From Jaenimonas drosophilae (lineage: Eukaryota > Euglenozoa > Kinetoplastea > Trypanosomatida > Trypanosomatidae), in contig JASAON010001513.1 in the NCBI GenBank assembly GCA_030849065.1, positions 1 through 45,266 of the forward strand: 45,266 nt of DNA. The letters run 5' to 3'. A program made the position numbers and the translations under genes. This document shows positions 44,822-45,266 of this stretch, piece after piece. The notes under the pieces were generated by a model, which did no database searches, was not told where the DNA came from, and saw only the letters and a program-made list of their open reading frames with translations. Positions within the stretch are counted from its first letter, which is position 1. Each line of letters begins with the position of its first letter.

Positions 44822-45266
44822 GTCTGAGTCGTCCACACTTCCCTGAACCCATTGCAGGCACAGCAGTCGTGGTCGGAGAAGACACCACAACACTTAATGC
44901 ATCACGCATTCTCTTTGTTCATCGAGTGAATTAACAGTTGATACGTTCTGGTTCCTTTCTTTCCCGGTGTTTTTTTTTTTTTTTGCGCCGCCGTCGCGGT
45001 CTCGTCATCTCGATGTTGTGCTGAATGTACAGTGGGTGGATCACTACTACTGTAGCATCGCACAATCTTTTCCGAAGCTGGAAGATGGTCGCCACATGCG
45101 ACTTCACACACCGACGCGCACAATTCATCCCGCTTGTCTCGTTACGCAAAGTAGCATAACTTCACTTTAATGAAGAACCACGCAGCACAAACATTTTAGC
45201 CACAACCCACCCACGGTTCTTCGCATGTTGTTTCTGTGGTACTTAATTCCAGAAACGCCACGCATT
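44822..45266. other. Right-end 3' UTR/intergenic sequence
   Basis: About 445 bases with a run of 15 T (44970-44984). No gene seen before the window ends. Confidence 0.6.

Overview
The window looks like kinetoplastid (trypanosomatid or bodonid) nuclear DNA. All 14 genes lie head-to-tail on the + strand and are intronless. They are separated by 0.65-1.9 kb of T-rich, microsatellite-rich sequence. In nearly every case a polypyrimidine tract and an AG sit just upstream of the gene, and the first ATG after that AG opens the reading frame. This is the layout of a polycistronic unit matured by trans-splicing. Two protein types also point there: receptor-adenylate-cyclase-like proteins in tandem, and the DUF1935 domain (PF09149) known from kinetoplastid calpain-related proteins. 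I cannot name the species.

Layout. (i) 1-7418: three related receptor genes (the first cut by the left edge) whose cytoplasmic cyclase domain is lost or heavily eroded; the second and third share a 435/438-bp block that looks gene-converted. (ii) 8542-11268: a soluble fusion protein with an N-terminal cyclase-like domain, a linker with eight copies of a short motif, and a C-terminal DUF1935 domain. (iii) 11929-34926: seven type-I membrane receptors, each with a signal peptide, a periplasmic-binding-protein-like ectodomain, one membrane span and a cytoplasmic class III cyclase-homology domain without the catalytic residues. (iv) 35838-39740: a 1300-residue protein with two DUF1935 domains around a long Ser/Arg-rich region full of R-R-x-S and R-x-R-x-x-S sites. 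(v) 40702-41562: a free-standing cyclase-homology protein. (vi) 42603-44821: a protein with 22-residue tandem repeats and a C-terminal DUF1935 domain, interrupted in the assembly by a single N at 44565 that appears to hide a larger gap.

Reading as a system (inference). The locus combines receptors with apparently dead cyclase domains, soluble proteins carrying the same dead domain, and large DUF1935 proteins. One gene physically fuses the dead cyclase domain to DUF1935. All three DUF1935 proteins share a short linear motif, roughly P-L-[HFR]-[AS]-x-E-[VT]-x-x-P. A surface sensing apparatus that signals through protein-protein contacts (pseudo-cyclase to DUF1935 scaffold) instead of cAMP synthesis is the most interesting hypothesis here. 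No function is proven by sequence alone.
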